Below, piece by piece: positions 13,201 through 28,200 of a DNA stretch of 64,000 bases. The DNA is from Chionis minor (Eukaryota; Chordata; Aves; Charadriiformes; Chionididae): NCBI GenBank assembly GCA_013398295.1, contig VZSF01001349.1:2073315-2137314 (forward strand). The letters run 5' to 3'. Below the pieces are notes generated by a model. The model ran no database searches. It was not told the origin of the DNA and saw only the letters and a list, made by a program, of their open reading frames with translations. Each line of letters starts with the position of its first letter. Position 1 is the stretch's first letter. The position numbers and the translations under genes were made by a program.

Positions 13201-16200
13201 CTACCAACCTCTTTCTCAAGACTCGGTTCGGCAAAAATCAGTGAAAATCCACAGAAGTCATCCGATTTGCCACACCAGGGACTGCATTCAGAGACACACA
13301 CATTACAACGTGTACACAACAGGCCAAGGAAAAGCAAAAGCATCGTTGTAGCTGAGACTCCACAGTGCACAGGGTGGGAGTGCCGCCGTTTTACATGCAC
13401 TGTCAGTTCTGTGAGGTTTTTACGTTTCACAGCGTAACATTTGAGCAGTTACGCGTTCACACAGCTGACGGGCAGATCCAGGACACTGTGTCACAGACAG
13501 CAGCATCTGCCAGGTACACGCAGAACGTAACCCCAGACCTTCCCTAAGGTTTACAAACAGGAAAGTGTAATAGCAGATGTTAAGAGATGGCTCACAGCCT
13601 CCAAAAACTCCCCCTAAATAACACCAGGCCCCTAGTAGGAACAGCTGAGTTACAGTAGTAACAGTCTTGCTGTAATTCACATGAAAGAAAGAGGTTTTCT
13701 TCCCAAATGCACAGTTTTACTTTTGATCGGAATTTAAATACTGTGTTTTAAATAAATAAATAAAAAAATTTAACACCAATAAACAACACTGCCTGTGTTT
13801 GTTTGCTTTTAAATGCAAACACAGTGCCAAATGCACCACCTGCTACTGACAGACCATTTACCTTCAGTGAATCAGACACTCAAGCAATTTTATGATTATC
13901 CCCAGAACCGTGTTTTAACTTTACACATAGGTTTTGTTCAGGACTGCACCCCATTTCCTGACACTTCTTATTTTAATAAACAGAACACAAACATTAACTT
14001 CCCATCCCATCCTATACTGCAGTTTGGCTCATTACTTTGGACATTCGTAAGAAACAAAGCAATAATTTTGCTCTTTCATAGTTCTATACCACAGTGAACA
14101 GCTAGACTAACCATTAGCTTCTTGCTGTAATAATGCAGTAATACTACATTATATTCAAATTAAAATCAGAAAGGAAGTAAAATAAGTAAAAAACAAAAAA
14201 ACCAAAAACCAAAAAAAGGCAAGACAAAAATCCTGGTAACTTCTGATTTTGGAGAAGTAAATTTTATATCCAGACAAAATTGAGAATGCAGATTATTCTC
14301 AAAGAACAGAGGAAGAAAAAAAATAAAATACTGCATACTTAGTTGAACTGAGGCCCTCGATGGTTGACATCATTTCATCGTAAATATCTTCCTCTATCCT
14401 TCCCTTCTGAGATGAATTTCTGAGAATGAAATGAAGTCCATGTCACAAATGCTATTCAGAAACAATTAATAGCTCCAGAGCACCGTACTTGCTCAGTACA
14501 TAAATGGGGTAAGCTACCAGGGAAAAGCTAAACAAGAATGCTCCAAACTGAGAAACATACACATCCATAAGCACTTCACTGAGCATTTCTCTAGTTACTC
14601 AAATCATGCCTTTTTAAGACAATATTTTAATAAACTAAGAGAACGTTTCCCAAGTGAAAATAATCTACTTCGTTAACTCAGTGGTACAGGTACGACTGTA
14701 AGCATTTCTACATATGGGGCCAATTTTACCATACCTTGTGAAATTTCATCTCTAGTTACTTATAATCTGTATTTATTTTTGTACTAAAATATTTACAAAC
14801 AAATCTAGCATCCGTGAGTAAGAAAACTAAAAGCTGAGGTAGCACAAGTGGTTACAATATATACATGCATACAGTATATGAAGTGTTTTAATTTGTTTTC
14901 CGTTGTTTAGGTCTCTTACTTCCCTACTCCCGTCCATCCTGCTACAGCCCAGAAGGCAAAATACAACCTGAATGACTGAGGGGCCAGTAAGATGAAGGGG
15001 GGCTCCTTTTAGAGTCTGCTAACACCAACAAATGTGACCTGAGAAGCCTTTTAAAGGCAAGAAATTTAGCTTAACCTTTCTAATACAGGAATAGCATACA
15101 CACAGTGATTAATCAACCGAAAGACCACATGCCTATAGTACACTGAACTGCAAGAGGAGCACAGGGTCACATATTTTAAAACAAGAAAGTACTTGACAAA
15201 CCTGTCGGAAGTTCTCTGACGCCCAGTGGCACGCAAAGGTATTTCCTAAATCAAATAAGGAATTAAGAATTAGTTAAACACTCCATAAATGGCAAACAAG
15301 TATTGAAAATAAACTTCAGGATGCTGCCAAAAACATTTTTATTCGCAAATAAAAATCAAGAACCATTCTCAAATAGAAAAGTTTATCAAAATCAATCCTT
15401 TCCAGCAATGTTTTTTGCTTTAACAAGTGAGACTTTTCTGACCAAAAAAACTGTTAGAAAATAACTGAACAGATCCTCCCTCTTATTTTTCTCTGCACGC
15501 TGACATAACTAACATCAGCAGAAGCAAGAAGACTGGAAACCACTTCTACAAACCTGAATGGACAGATACTTAATTTGAAATTTATTTCAGCCATCTATCC
15601 ACAGAGATTAGTACAGCCTTGCTGCACCTCCAAGAGGACACCTAAAAGCATGCCCATGTCTTCCTTTCGGTTTTTGGGAAGGACAGATGGAAGGAAAAAT
15701 GAGTTTTCCTAAATTTTAAAATCTTAGAAATCCTAAGAATTCTTAACCTTAAAAATTCTTTACTGATAAAATCCTGTTGCAGGCAGAATGCACGGAGGGA
15801 CCATTTATTTTCTGTACACTTTCAGTGAATGCTGAGTGCATCTGGGTGCAGGGATAAATTATCGTTTTTCCAAAACCACATGTAGCAAGCAGGACTGCAA
15901 GATGGAAAAACATCAGGGGAAAAAGAGGTAGTTTGAAAGTTTTACTTTGAAGCTCTACTATGAGTACAGCATGCTAGAGATTGGCCAAGTTTGAATACTT
16001 TTAAGTTCTGACAGAAACAGTTGTTGCACAGATGCTTTCTTTGTTCTGTGTACACATTTAATACCAAGAGTAATAGCAGAAATTCAGCCACAAAAACCAT
16101 GCCAGATCTCAAATTTCACAGCACAGGCAAGAGGAGCAGTTTGTGATTTCAGGATGACAATCGCTACGTCAAACCTCACCTTTCTTCGCCTCCCTTGTGA

Positions 16201-19200
16201 ACTGGAAGAGTCGCTGCTCACACTTTCTCTGTGGTTCAGGTGGGCAAAGGGCCTGGCTGCTCCCCAGGACTCCAAGTAACGTGTCATCCGAACAGATGCT
16301 CGCATCTTCAGCCCATCATTAACTCTTGTTTTAGGGAGGTGATTATTTGATACACATTGTTTGGACTAACGGAAAAAATACACTCATTTAAAAAACAGAA
16401 AATGATACAAATTGCAAAGAACTGAAGCTCTGCATACTTGAGTGGTTTAGGACAACACAATCTAGCTATTTAGTAGGACTCTAAACACGTATCAGTCACG
16501 TGTCAGCCAACCTCGATTCCTTTATCTCATTTAATTAATGTGAGCTAAAGCAAATCATTACGTAATTAATTTGCTTCAGGTGCCTTTACAAGCCTTTGCT
16601 TGTAACACTGCAACATTCAAACTTCCTGCTTTATTTACAAGGATGTGGGAGATGGCAGGATCTCATGAAAAGATACAATTTCCTCCCAGTCAGCATAACA
16701 GGAGGGGAAAGAGATTCCCAAGTCCTGAGCTAGGACTTAACCAAAACAGTGGCTGGGGGAAGACCACACAAATCACACCCGACATTAGAGTGCATCCCTA
16801 CATCACAGGTGAAGTCAGGCCGTACATACGAGGTACACAGCAATACTGCCGTGGGTCCAAAAGGAAGCTAAACCCACAGAATAAAGCGATACGTCAGTGG
16901 CTGGTCATTAGCTAACATTTCACAGGTCTCTTCAAGTGAGTAGGGACCACTGACATAGACTTAGATCCTCCCTCGGAGAATCTGTTGTGTACGTGTAGGG
17001 AGGGTTGCAGTGTTGAGTACACAAAACATGCAACAAAGATAAGATTGAGGTCTTGTAATTAGAAGTGGCTCTATACTGTTCCTTCCTGTTAAGATCCTGA
17101 AGGAAAGAAGTTTGCAATTTTCATTCTTTCTTCTTTTGAAATATTTTACTTATCAACCACAAGCTGATTCCCAATAGCAATACTCCAGGTGTTTGCAGTT
17201 ACCAGACTCTAACGGGGCAACCAACAGTTGCTAACTCCATACCTTGAAAAGAAGGTCAATCTCAGAGCTAAGACAGTGAGGAAGAAGCCATTTTATAGGG
17301 AATATTTTATCTGAAAGTGGCTTCAAGTACAGGTACTCCTTCATGACTTCATCCCACCTTGTGACCTGGATTTGTGAGAGACACTCTTCGTGCAAATAGT
17401 CAAATGTGTAGTCTTCCTCTATGTGGACCACATAAGAGGTTTCAGCATGACACTTACTACGTTCAAGCTAACGGTCCCACCATAAAGCAGTAGGATGTGC
17501 TCTCAGATCTGAAGTCCCAAGTCCAAGCTACTTGGATGACTCATACCATGCTTTAATTCTGATCCTGAATTAAAAAGGTGCATGCACCACAGACACCTGT
17601 GTACTTAAAATGCATGTATACAATAAATATACATGCTTAAAAACGTACACATACCCGTGGATCAACCACTAAGTAGGTTTTGATATTCATGGATTCAAGG
17701 TAAGGATCCCTCAGGTGGCCGTTCCCTTCTTCCACTTCATACGCTTTGCCCAGGTGATTTAATGTTGCTTCGGTGATGTGTACACGGCTGAGAAGGGGAG
17801 AAAGAACAAGAGACCCAAACACTTACCGAAAGGTCACATTAAGCATTTCATTTACATTTCAATGGCCACTGCTGACATTTCTGCTTTTCAGCCATGTTGT
17901 GCTTTGGCAGCCAACTGCAAAATCCTGCCAGTGCTGAAAACCGTATCTGCAATCCCTTACTGCATTTCTTTGTCGCACATCTTTCATAGCAAGTGAAAAT
18001 GCTATGAGATAGCATCAGTATAAAATTAAATTGAAGTAAGCAGAGACATATAAGAAACAAGAAGAAATGAGATCAAAGCAGATCTGATGACTGACAAGAC
18101 AGACTCAGAGGCAGGTTATTTCAAATGGCAAAAGCTGCCAGGAAAGCTCACCAACAAACCACAAGTGAGGACTGTCTCATGCTAGAAATGCAATGAGGAG
18201 GGCAAGAGATGGTTACAAAGTCTGGGAAAAAAAGCTGGAAAACATGTTTTGTCAACTAGGAGGGTAATTCTAAAATTTGTCTTTTCTGACTGAGACAATC
18301 AGAGGAGAGCATGACGCAGCAACACACTCCTAACGGGAGCAGCTAAAATTTTTCGGTACCCATTCACAATTTCCCATAAACGTAATTTAGTTCAGTATCC
18401 CAAATCACATATTTCCGTATAAATTATGAGTAATATCTTTCCACAGAGTTTCTCAAGTTTATAAAATAACATTTCTTTTCTCATACTCTGTTTTCTCATT
18501 GTTCATCTTCCCACAGCTCTTCTCACTCTTTCTTTGGCACGGAGGGGTTAAACACTGTTAGCACAGAGCTGGGAACAGAACATTTCCAGAATGGAAGCTG
18601 AGGGTGTGCAGCACTCCTGCCTGTCTACAGAAAGCAAGGGGATCACTGTTCCATCCGCCTCTACTTACTTATGCTGCAGGTAGGTTTGCCTAAAGATAAT
18701 TTAGCCAAGACCTGGAGACCACTGGATGCAGCTTTCCGCAAGGAAGAATAAAAAATTCCTCGATCCTTTTGGAGTCAAAAGGTAAGAGTTTTGGAATATA
18801 TAGGATGCATGTTTTTGTTTACTTGTAATTGTCTCAAAACCCTTTTTTTTCAATTGTTACCTTGATTATGCAGTCTTGCAATCAAGATGAACCTTCAAAT
18901 CTGAAATTTTAAAGCTTGCTCTAAAGCACCATATTCTCCCATAGGGGCAGAGGCATACTGACTGGGGGATGTCTGTATTAACTGAGCCTTAGAACAGTCG
19001 TGTACTGCAGCAAGTTTTACTGTTTTTTCACTTATCTCAAAAGGCAGCACAATTTGTTCACTATGCACCATTTTCCATTTTACCAAGCTTCCTCTCTCCT
19101 CTTCCCCAAACCACACACTGCCATACAGTTCAGATCTTTTTTCCATTTAAATGACTACGCTGATGATTTCTCAGCAGTTACTGCTGCTTACTGGATTCAG

Positions 19201-22200
19201 GATCAGCACGTAACCAACAGCTGCTACCGCTGAAGCTGCCTCTCGAGGCAAGCTGTAAGGTGCACTATGCACTGACCACGCCGGCGCAGAACACCCAACA
19301 TACTGCACCCCATTCCCCACGCTAACAGGCCTCCGAGTAACATATTCTGATCTTTCAGGCATATATATATTAGAGAGAATTGGTCATAAATGCATTTTTA
19401 ATTTTGGTTTTATGCTACTCCTTCCTGCTTTACTAGTGTACTACATTGTTAAGAATGCAAATAATTTTTAAAATTAGAAAGAAGATGAACAAGGATACCC
19501 TGTCAATGGAAATGAAATATTTATAAAGCCAGAAGTTCTCCTGCATCCTTTCCAAAGTCTTTAGAATTCCTTCATTTAGAGAAAGCCAAACCATGCATAC
19601 TTCTTATTTTAAATAAAGACCTCAGACTGCTCCCAGTGACAAAACTTCTGCTTCCACAGCTGCAGCACTAGCCAATATTGGAATGGGGAATCCCAGACAC
19701 ATCGTTTTTCTGCAGAGCAGGAAACAAATATACCGTAACATTTGCATAACAAATAGCAATCCGTCCTCCCTGTAAGGCTCAGTTTTCCACCAGTGGAAGG
19801 TTTCCTCTGGCTAGTTTTGAAACACATGATAAGCAAGTGCTTGACATGTATAGATACAGGAAGCATTAAGTGTAATGTTTCAGAATCAGCAAGCCAACCT
19901 AAAGCAGCTTTATACTTTAACAGATTTTGTTACGTAAGCATGAAGAACGTAATGGAATAATGAAAGTTTTCAAGATTAGGCAATGGTCCCAAACGTGACT
20001 AAGAGAAGTATGTTTTCGTGCCATATTCAGTGATGATGTTTGCTTTACCAACAAAAGAAACTTTACAACTCTGTATTCTTGTTTAATCATGCTGAGTCAA
20101 CACACTAAAACACTCAACTCGCATAGTATTGCAACTGTTAACCAAGCTCCCATTAGTTTTCTTTCTGTTTTGGTTACCAATGCAAGAAAATAATTTGATG
20201 CTAATATGCCCTTTGCACTTCACAGAAAGTAATTTTTAAGTTACAAGCATATACCTAAAAGCTGTCTGAGGCACAGAAATAATAAGAAAGAATAATAAAC
20301 CCTATAATGTCACTCCTTAGAATCACTTGCCAAGAGAAATCAACACTTTAATGCTTAAACATATACCCACACGAATGCCATTCAATTAATAAGTACTAAT
20401 TTGCACAGACTACCAAGAACCTACAAAATCATGGTCTTATGTGGGAATAGAAAAAAGCAAACAGGACAGGGAAAAGGGAAAAAATATTAGTTTCTTAGTT
20501 GAATTCTAATCCCCAAGTTCAACTTAGAAAATGTAGGGAAGTATACTTTCCTAAATGAGGAAAGTACAAAATAGTGGATTTTTAAAAAAAACATTTCTAT
20601 TTGTCCATTTCAATAAGCATGTTCAGAAAGGCCACCTGAGTATCAGCCTCCGAGCCAAGCCTCTGCACTGCCGAGCAGCGCACGGCCCGTTACGTTACTG
20701 CTTTGCCCCAGCTCTCCGCTCGGGACTGCTCGCTGCCCTTCCGCTGCCGCCCGTGGCAAACGCTGCGCAGAGCTACGCAGCAGCCAACGGCCCCAAACTC
20801 TTCGGGCTTGGATGCGTCTCATCAGGCTGCGTTTTAATGTCCGAGTTGTGTTTTCTTGGGGGTTAGAGGTGCTGAATACAGAGCTAATATAAATCAAGTG
20901 GGACTGGTAGATATATTAACAGAAACAGTAGGTAAATATGCAGCTTTGCCTTGTCAGCGTAAGTAGCGTATCTATTCTTACATAGCGGGGGAGTGAACTT
21001 ACAAATACAGTATTATCCCTGTGCGCAACGTGAATTAACTAAGTCAACATAACGCACTGCTGAAGACGCGTAAGTTTCTTCAACGAAGGGAAGGTCAAGC
21101 AGCAGTAACTTGCCTAAGAATAGAATTTTATAGATCATTGGAAACACAATCAGAAAATATTAACATTTTACAGCTCTGGTAAGTACACATTTGTCTTATT
21201 TTCATCATCCCATTATGAGGATTTGTGTCACGGCAGTTACAAATTCCAGACTCATAAACCAGGATTATGAAAACCACGATAACAGAGTGAATCAGCCCCG
21301 AGAGGGAAGATCCTCACCCAGGTACACCCGCAGACTCCATGCGGTTCGCTAAGGACACGTCGTGTGACCAGACGTCATACTGCCACTTCCGGAGACCGAT
21401 GACACCGCACAGCACGTTCCCAGAATGAATGCCAACCCTCATGTTGATATCCACGCCTGTGGCTTCTCTCACCTGCCTGTTGAGGGAGGAGGGTATTAGA
21501 GCGTAAGTTCTGATTTTCTCTCCTCCTGCTGGAGATCTGTTAAGGTTTAGTCTCATTATACACATTGTGCAAAGACAAGAGACAAACTTATGACCTGATG
21601 TCTAACTATCCAACTGCAGTTAATAAACACACTTTGAATGTTGACAAGAAAACTAAGAATTATTTTATTCAATATCTTCATAGCCTTGATACATTAAAAA
21701 GCCTTCTGTGCTATACTTACTTTATTGCTTCACACATATCGAGTCCCATTTTAACGCAGTTCCTGGCGTGAACCGGTAAGGACACCGGTAGGCCTGAGAC
21801 ACAGTAGTAGCAGTCTCCCAGGATTTTTATTCTCATGCATTCATTCTCCTGGGAAATTAAGGTAAACATATTTAACAGGCAAAAATGAACTGCAAGTAGG
21901 CTAATGACAGCAAAACTAGGACTTGTCTATATCATTTTGAGAAAGTCAGGCTTCGTTCAATCCTTCTTGAAGCAAAGTTTATTCTCCTTTCCCACATCCC
22001 AATGCCTGGATGTTGCTCACTGGAGGGTAACAGAAGTGACTGCTTCAAGCATTTCTGAAATAAAACCATCTTGCTAGTTTCTAACTTCATTCTTGGAACT
22101 GTTTGCAATTGAGAAACTGTAAACAAAAATAAAGCTGTCACAGATTTTACCATATAAGGATGAAATTTACATATATCTCTTTTAATTGTCATCTTTCTTA

Positions 22201-25200
22201 TCACCTGAATTACAGGCAGTTTGCTCACCTTTTCCTCAATTTTTGCATGGCAGCCTCATAAGTAACATTGTGCAGTGTCATAAAACCTGCACGGAATTTA
22301 GGGAGAAGTTAGGAATTAAGATGCCCAACTTGGTAGCTTTGCAGAAGCAAAATGCTTTTTTTTTTTTGTTTCAAATCTGACCGAAGAGGAAGCCAGCACA
22401 CACTACAGTTTGCTGTCACTAATAAAAAAATCACAATACTACCTAGCAGTAGAAAACTTTTTCCTAACTGTGCAACAGAGAATGCTGCTGCCCATTACTG
22501 GCTAGAGAGAGGAAAGGGGAAGAGCAAAGAGCTCCTCATACTGTCTTTTGCTAAAACATTACTGAAGAACTTTAACTCCAAAGGTTGCAAGCAAGCCACG
22601 GCTAATTCTGCGAGGCTGTACAGCGTTTGACTGGTGAGCAGAGATGGCTTCATTTGGGTCAGCTGCCACCGTCAGCCACCCGACCCTCCCTGCCCGGGGA
22701 ACAGCCCAGCAGTTCTTCCATCAACTCCGAAACACCCTCATCTACAACCAGCCCAGATGAGGGACAGTCTGCCACACGGAGCTGTTGTCCCTCACGAATG
22801 AACGCCTTAAGGGAATATCCATCACCCTCCGCCATCTTAAGCCATCCGGTAGGTCTGAGCACTGCAGCAAGCGCTTCAGTTTTCACCCGGGGCGCCCAGC
22901 CCTAGATCAGAGCTGTTAGCCTTCAGCTCCCAGCTCGGTGTCCAGCTTAGCCGCTGACTTTTGTTAGGTAACTTGGAGCCCACAACATTTACATTGTGGA
23001 AACGATGACTGAGAATAGGTCCCCGACAGAAAAAAACAGCACACAAAGTGGGAATCTCTTCTTATGGCTCAACCCCAGAGCCGCAAAAGACCTTCACTTT
23101 AAACAGTGCAATTTGCAGACAGGAGTCAGAAATTAAATATAACTCGAAATCTGGAATCTTTTCTATTTTTGTATCTGAGGAACAGTTGTAAAAAATGATC
23201 AAATGTCTTTAACCTCAGCTTCTACTGTGGCATAAAAAGCTCTTGGCAACTAAGATGACACAACTTGCTCTGTGTGTTCTTAATAGCTCCTTCCCAACAA
23301 TACGATTACAATACAGTGAGGATGACTCTCTTATTTGCCAGTACTTAAAAGTTCTATCAGCAACAAAATTCATATAAATACAAAGATTAGCAATGTCATT
23401 TAGTCAAAAAGGTTAACTAGGATTTCATAGCCAGGTTTTAATCGGGGATATATTTAAGAATTTATTCAATGACATACATAAAGGTTTAATTAAAGCAATT
23501 TCACTCATCTGGGATATTAATAATTTTAGAGTTTTCCTGCTTTTTCTGAAGAAATTTGGGAATTTCACAAAAATAAGATTTTTCAAGTCCTTTAATTTTC
23601 TAATTTGCATTCAATATATCCAAATATAGTTAATTATGACATCAAACCGACATCTTTAAACCACGGGAAGTTTTGATAGGTAGTCACTAGTCTCAACCTA
23701 GCTATCAACGGATAGGACAGACCACATATCCAAGATTAGGGTCAGTTTTAGAGGATAACAGAAATCATCACACAGAGTCAATGATGTAAACATGTATATG
23801 ATACAGTCCCTGTAATCTGAGAATGCAAAACCTGAGTTTGTGATTACAGTTGCAAAGAAATTAACCTCAAGCAGCACTTGGAAGCGTTAGGAACTACGGC
23901 CAGCCTGAAGGGTGAGTAGTGGGGGTATGTATATTAATAGGGACCGTCTTAATCTGCTTCCCATTCTTACGCTTTTCGGTAAGTATCCATTACTAATTAT
24001 TACTCCTGAGCTAAAGAACTCCTTGGTCCAATGCAATATAACTGAATTTCTGAATTCAAATGTGTGCCTGAGAGTTCCCCATTCGTAGAGCCAACAACCA
24101 ATCCTTTTACCCACACACAGCAAAGCTGCTCAATAGAGCTTGTATACAGCCCCTCTTACAGCCCTATTACAGCAATTTATTGCCATCAGACAATTCCCTG
24201 AGTAATACAGATAAACCTCCAGATTCAAGAATTGGAATTACAGTAACAACTTGCTAAATTTCATACTTATGTTTTAAATTTTGTTTTAATGTGACTTTGC
24301 TACTTAGTGTTAAAGGCAAAGCAGTCTTCCCTTCCTGACTTCCGACTTCACGCCAACTGCCTGCTGTCTTGTGGAAAAGACTTGTTTTTCCAATGGTGGC
24401 CTTTATCCCTAGTGCACAACAAACTGCAACACCTACCTTTGCAATCTGGTCAAACTTGCCAAAAAGTTCGTTCAGCATCACTACTAGTTCCTTAGGAGAG
24501 CAGTCACTGGCCAGGCGAGTAAAGCCTACGATGTCTGCATAAAGAATGCTAGACAAGAACAAAAGGAAAAAACATACGTGAAATACAAAGATACGTCTAT
24601 TCCACAGTCAGCTTAAATATTCAAATGCATTTACCAGAAAGCATTTCTCTGGTAAACAACTCTAGAAAAAAAGGGTTCAAGTATCTCAACTGATTTACAA
24701 GACGCCACATCAGTTCAGGACACGTTATCTTCCCACAACAGGAAAAAAGCTCCCTTCAGCCTGGAAGTCTAACTCCAGATTTTAGTTTCACTGGACCCTA
24801 TACACTGATAAGAATCAGCAGCTTATATTAATACAATTACTTCTAGAGTTTCCACTTACCTAACATTTTGGTGCCTTTTCACATACAGACTGTGGAAGTT
24901 GTTGTCATGCATTTGCCTATTATCATTCGTTTCCTTTAGTCGCTCTATGATTGCTAGCTTCATTTCCATAGAGATATGAGCTGGCAGTATGGATAAAAGC
25001 AAATTTTCCTAAACGGAGAGGCAAAAAATGAATGATCCAAAATTCTTAACACAGTAAGTTTAAAACTGCAGGATTTTAGTGACTGCAAGAAGGAATTTAA
25101 AAAAATAAAATGCCTTTATTCAAACAGCTTTTTAGTAATGCATGTCAGGTTTTGCAGAAAAGATTTTTACATTTCTGTTCTCAAAGTCAGTGATTTTACA

Positions 25201-28200
25201 GTTAATTAACATTTTTTCTTTTGTTCCTTATGACCTAGATGAGACATCTCTCTGTAACCATGAAACACACAAAAATTCAGTATTCAGTACTGTAACTTCT
25301 AAATAAATGAAAACTTATTTTTTCCACCAATCTCTGTGTTATGTTACCATCATCTCATAAAGCTTCTGGTAAAGGCTTATATTCTATAATAAACAATCTA
25401 CGCAGTATTAAAAACCCTTACGAATTCTCAAATGCTGAAAAAGCAGCCAGAGATACCGAAGTGTTGACAACACGCTGCCACAGCTCCAATGAACCAGGAA
25501 CAGATGCCACTGACACAGTCTTTTGAACAGAGTGAGAATACAGACTCCTCAAAAACCACTTACATTGTTTGACTCCGCAGTGCACTGTTTTACACTGGCT
25601 TTGACTTAAAAGCCTGTTCTTCTAAGAGGAAGACAGAGAGTAGTTTTAACCCAAGAAGGGCTCTACCGCTAGAGCCAGTCTCTGCAGAAGAGGAAACGCT
25701 GCGTGGAGCAGCTACAGGCAGGAACTTTTTTTCACGTGACATCGCCAGCAAGGTCACCACACTGTGTAACTGAGTCAAATGCTGTCCCTTTGGACCAAGT
25801 TTTGTCCCCTCTTCCTGAATACCTGACGCGGCAGTGTAGAGATGGCAGTAAGCCGCCAGTGCCCGCCACCCAAACCAAATGCCTTGGGGTCACAGCGGGA
25901 AGAGGGAGTCCCTGAGCATCAAGTACTGGACTACAGTAGGTATAAACAGCAGTGTAATTTGAGACTAAGAAACAGCGACACCTCCTTCCCTCCTCCAGCA
26001 TTTCAATACTAGGAGAGTCAGCCTTGGGAACAATTTAAACTGAGAGCAGAGCCCCAGTGAATGCAGCGGGGCCGTCTGAGGCTGACACGTTACGCAGTTT
26101 TCAAGGAAGGGATGATAAACCCTGAGCTGCATTTCTCACATCATGTTCACAGAGAAAATGTGGGTGGCAAAAAGGAGACTCAAAATTGCATGACAAATTA
26201 CAACACAGATGAAAAGAAAGCTGTCCATACACTCAAGCACATCTACACTTCAAACAAGCAACCATAAAAAAAAAACAACCAACCCACATACAACCATGCA
26301 AGTTACCACATCGCCCAGAGAATGAGCGCGCTCTGCCTGCGTAAGCTGATTAGCCGCGTCCCTGGCTGCTGCACGGGAAATCCTGCCAGGACTTTCATGC
26401 AGATTTGTCATCTCATCTCAGGAGATTAGCATCAGAGGGCACACCACACTAGCAGTGTGGCATTTTCTTCTTTTCAATTTGATCAAGCCAGGCACTTTTC
26501 AGACCCTTTTATCTAACAACTGGTGGGCAGAGAACTCCGTACACATCAGCCTTCTAGAGCTGCTGTTCTTAACCCTGCTTATACCAGAACAAAAGAGGAA
26601 AGGCACCCTCGTTTCAGCTTTGATACTGCTTTACAATCCTTCCTCAGCAAGAAATTCATGCTCCTTGCTTATTCTTTAAATACCACTGGAGTTTATGGAA
26701 ATAAACGATGCCATACTCGAATACTGTAATCTATTAAGCGATTTTTTTTCTCCCTTAGACTTCAATTTTCTCCTTCTAGCAAAAGAAAAATAGTTTGTGA
26801 GACAAGAAAATACAAGAACAAATAATACTTTAAAATTCAAAACAAAAAAATGTGACCAAGGGATGCATAAACTAACTGCTGAAACTACATTACAAGTATT
26901 TTTCAGGGCGTTAAGGGCATGTTCTTTTAAGTTACCGTGGGCCAATCCCAGTAACATTTTATATTATGAAAAAAGTAACTGAAATAACTGGCAATTCCAT
27001 TCCTGTTACAAATACTGTGATTTTCAGACAGACAAGCCACAGAGAACAGCTTCCTCCCTTTAACTTCCTTCTTTTGTTACAAATGGCACAATTATTTTCT
27101 TGACAGTAGGTGGGTATCACAAAGACTGGACCCAGCCTTTCAACACGCATTAGTCACCAACCTCATAAAACTATACCGACTTTAGAAATGAAAACAAGCA
27201 ATTCAGAACATGAATTAGTTCACTCACTTGTTGCCTCTTTTCAACCTTCAATTTCATTCGGACCTGAATGCACTTTAAGGTGTATCTATACAAATCCCAC
27301 GAAGCAACCTGCATTTGGCGTTTGTGAAATGCACCCACAAAGTTACCACACAGAAAAATGACGGCATTGGCAAGGAGCTGCACAAGAAGAAAAATATTTA
27401 CCTACTGCGGAACAGTCATTGATACTTCACCAATACACATACTAGTCCCTTAAAAACATTCAATCCCAGGCCACGTTCAATTTTCACCTTACCCTGGCAC
27501 ACACCAAATCAGTGTTGCAATTAGTCAGGATGTGCCTGGGAAATATAAGCTAACTCTCACGGGCACTCGTGTATGAACACACAGTAACACGATGAAACAG
27601 AAAATTCTGCTCTACCATTTAACATTTATTTGCAGGCATCGGTGTTTGATTTAGGCAGGAACCAGTCCACAAACCCATGCATCAGCATGCGGAGTGAAGT
27701 CTGACACACACCTGCATCAAAAGAGCTGGGCTGCTCCGTCGAACACACCCTGCTAATAGTGCTGGGAACCCCGGGAGCACCCGGCAGCGCTCCCAGGCCT
27801 TGCTGACTCCGCGGGGCAGAACGGCCCTTTTGATCCACCCCGCGGGCGGTGCCACATGAAGGGAGACAGACCCCTCTGAAACTGCACCGAGTGGGAAGAA
27901 TGATTGGGACAAAGTTTGTCATGGTTTCAGTAACTTAGTTAAAAAATTAAAATAATTCTGTTTCTTTCACTTAGGTCAGAAAACCAAAATGCATTACAGA
28001 TTAAAATAATTGCAATTTTATGAAAAGCATGCAAAATACATTGAGCCCAAGCTCCAAATCCATGAATTTGGAGCATCCATGTGGAATTTTGGAACTTACT
28101 TAAACAGGATAGTTATGCCAATATCAAATGGTAATATGACAAGGGTATTTGACTACTTAACCAAGTAGTATTTCCTTACCTGAAATAGAATGGATTCCTT

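Noticed and set aside
22627..22905. Opposing open frames in intron 6
   Set aside because: GC-rich composition depletes stops in both directions. No recognisable protein, and no splice pair in ADCY7 phase was found.
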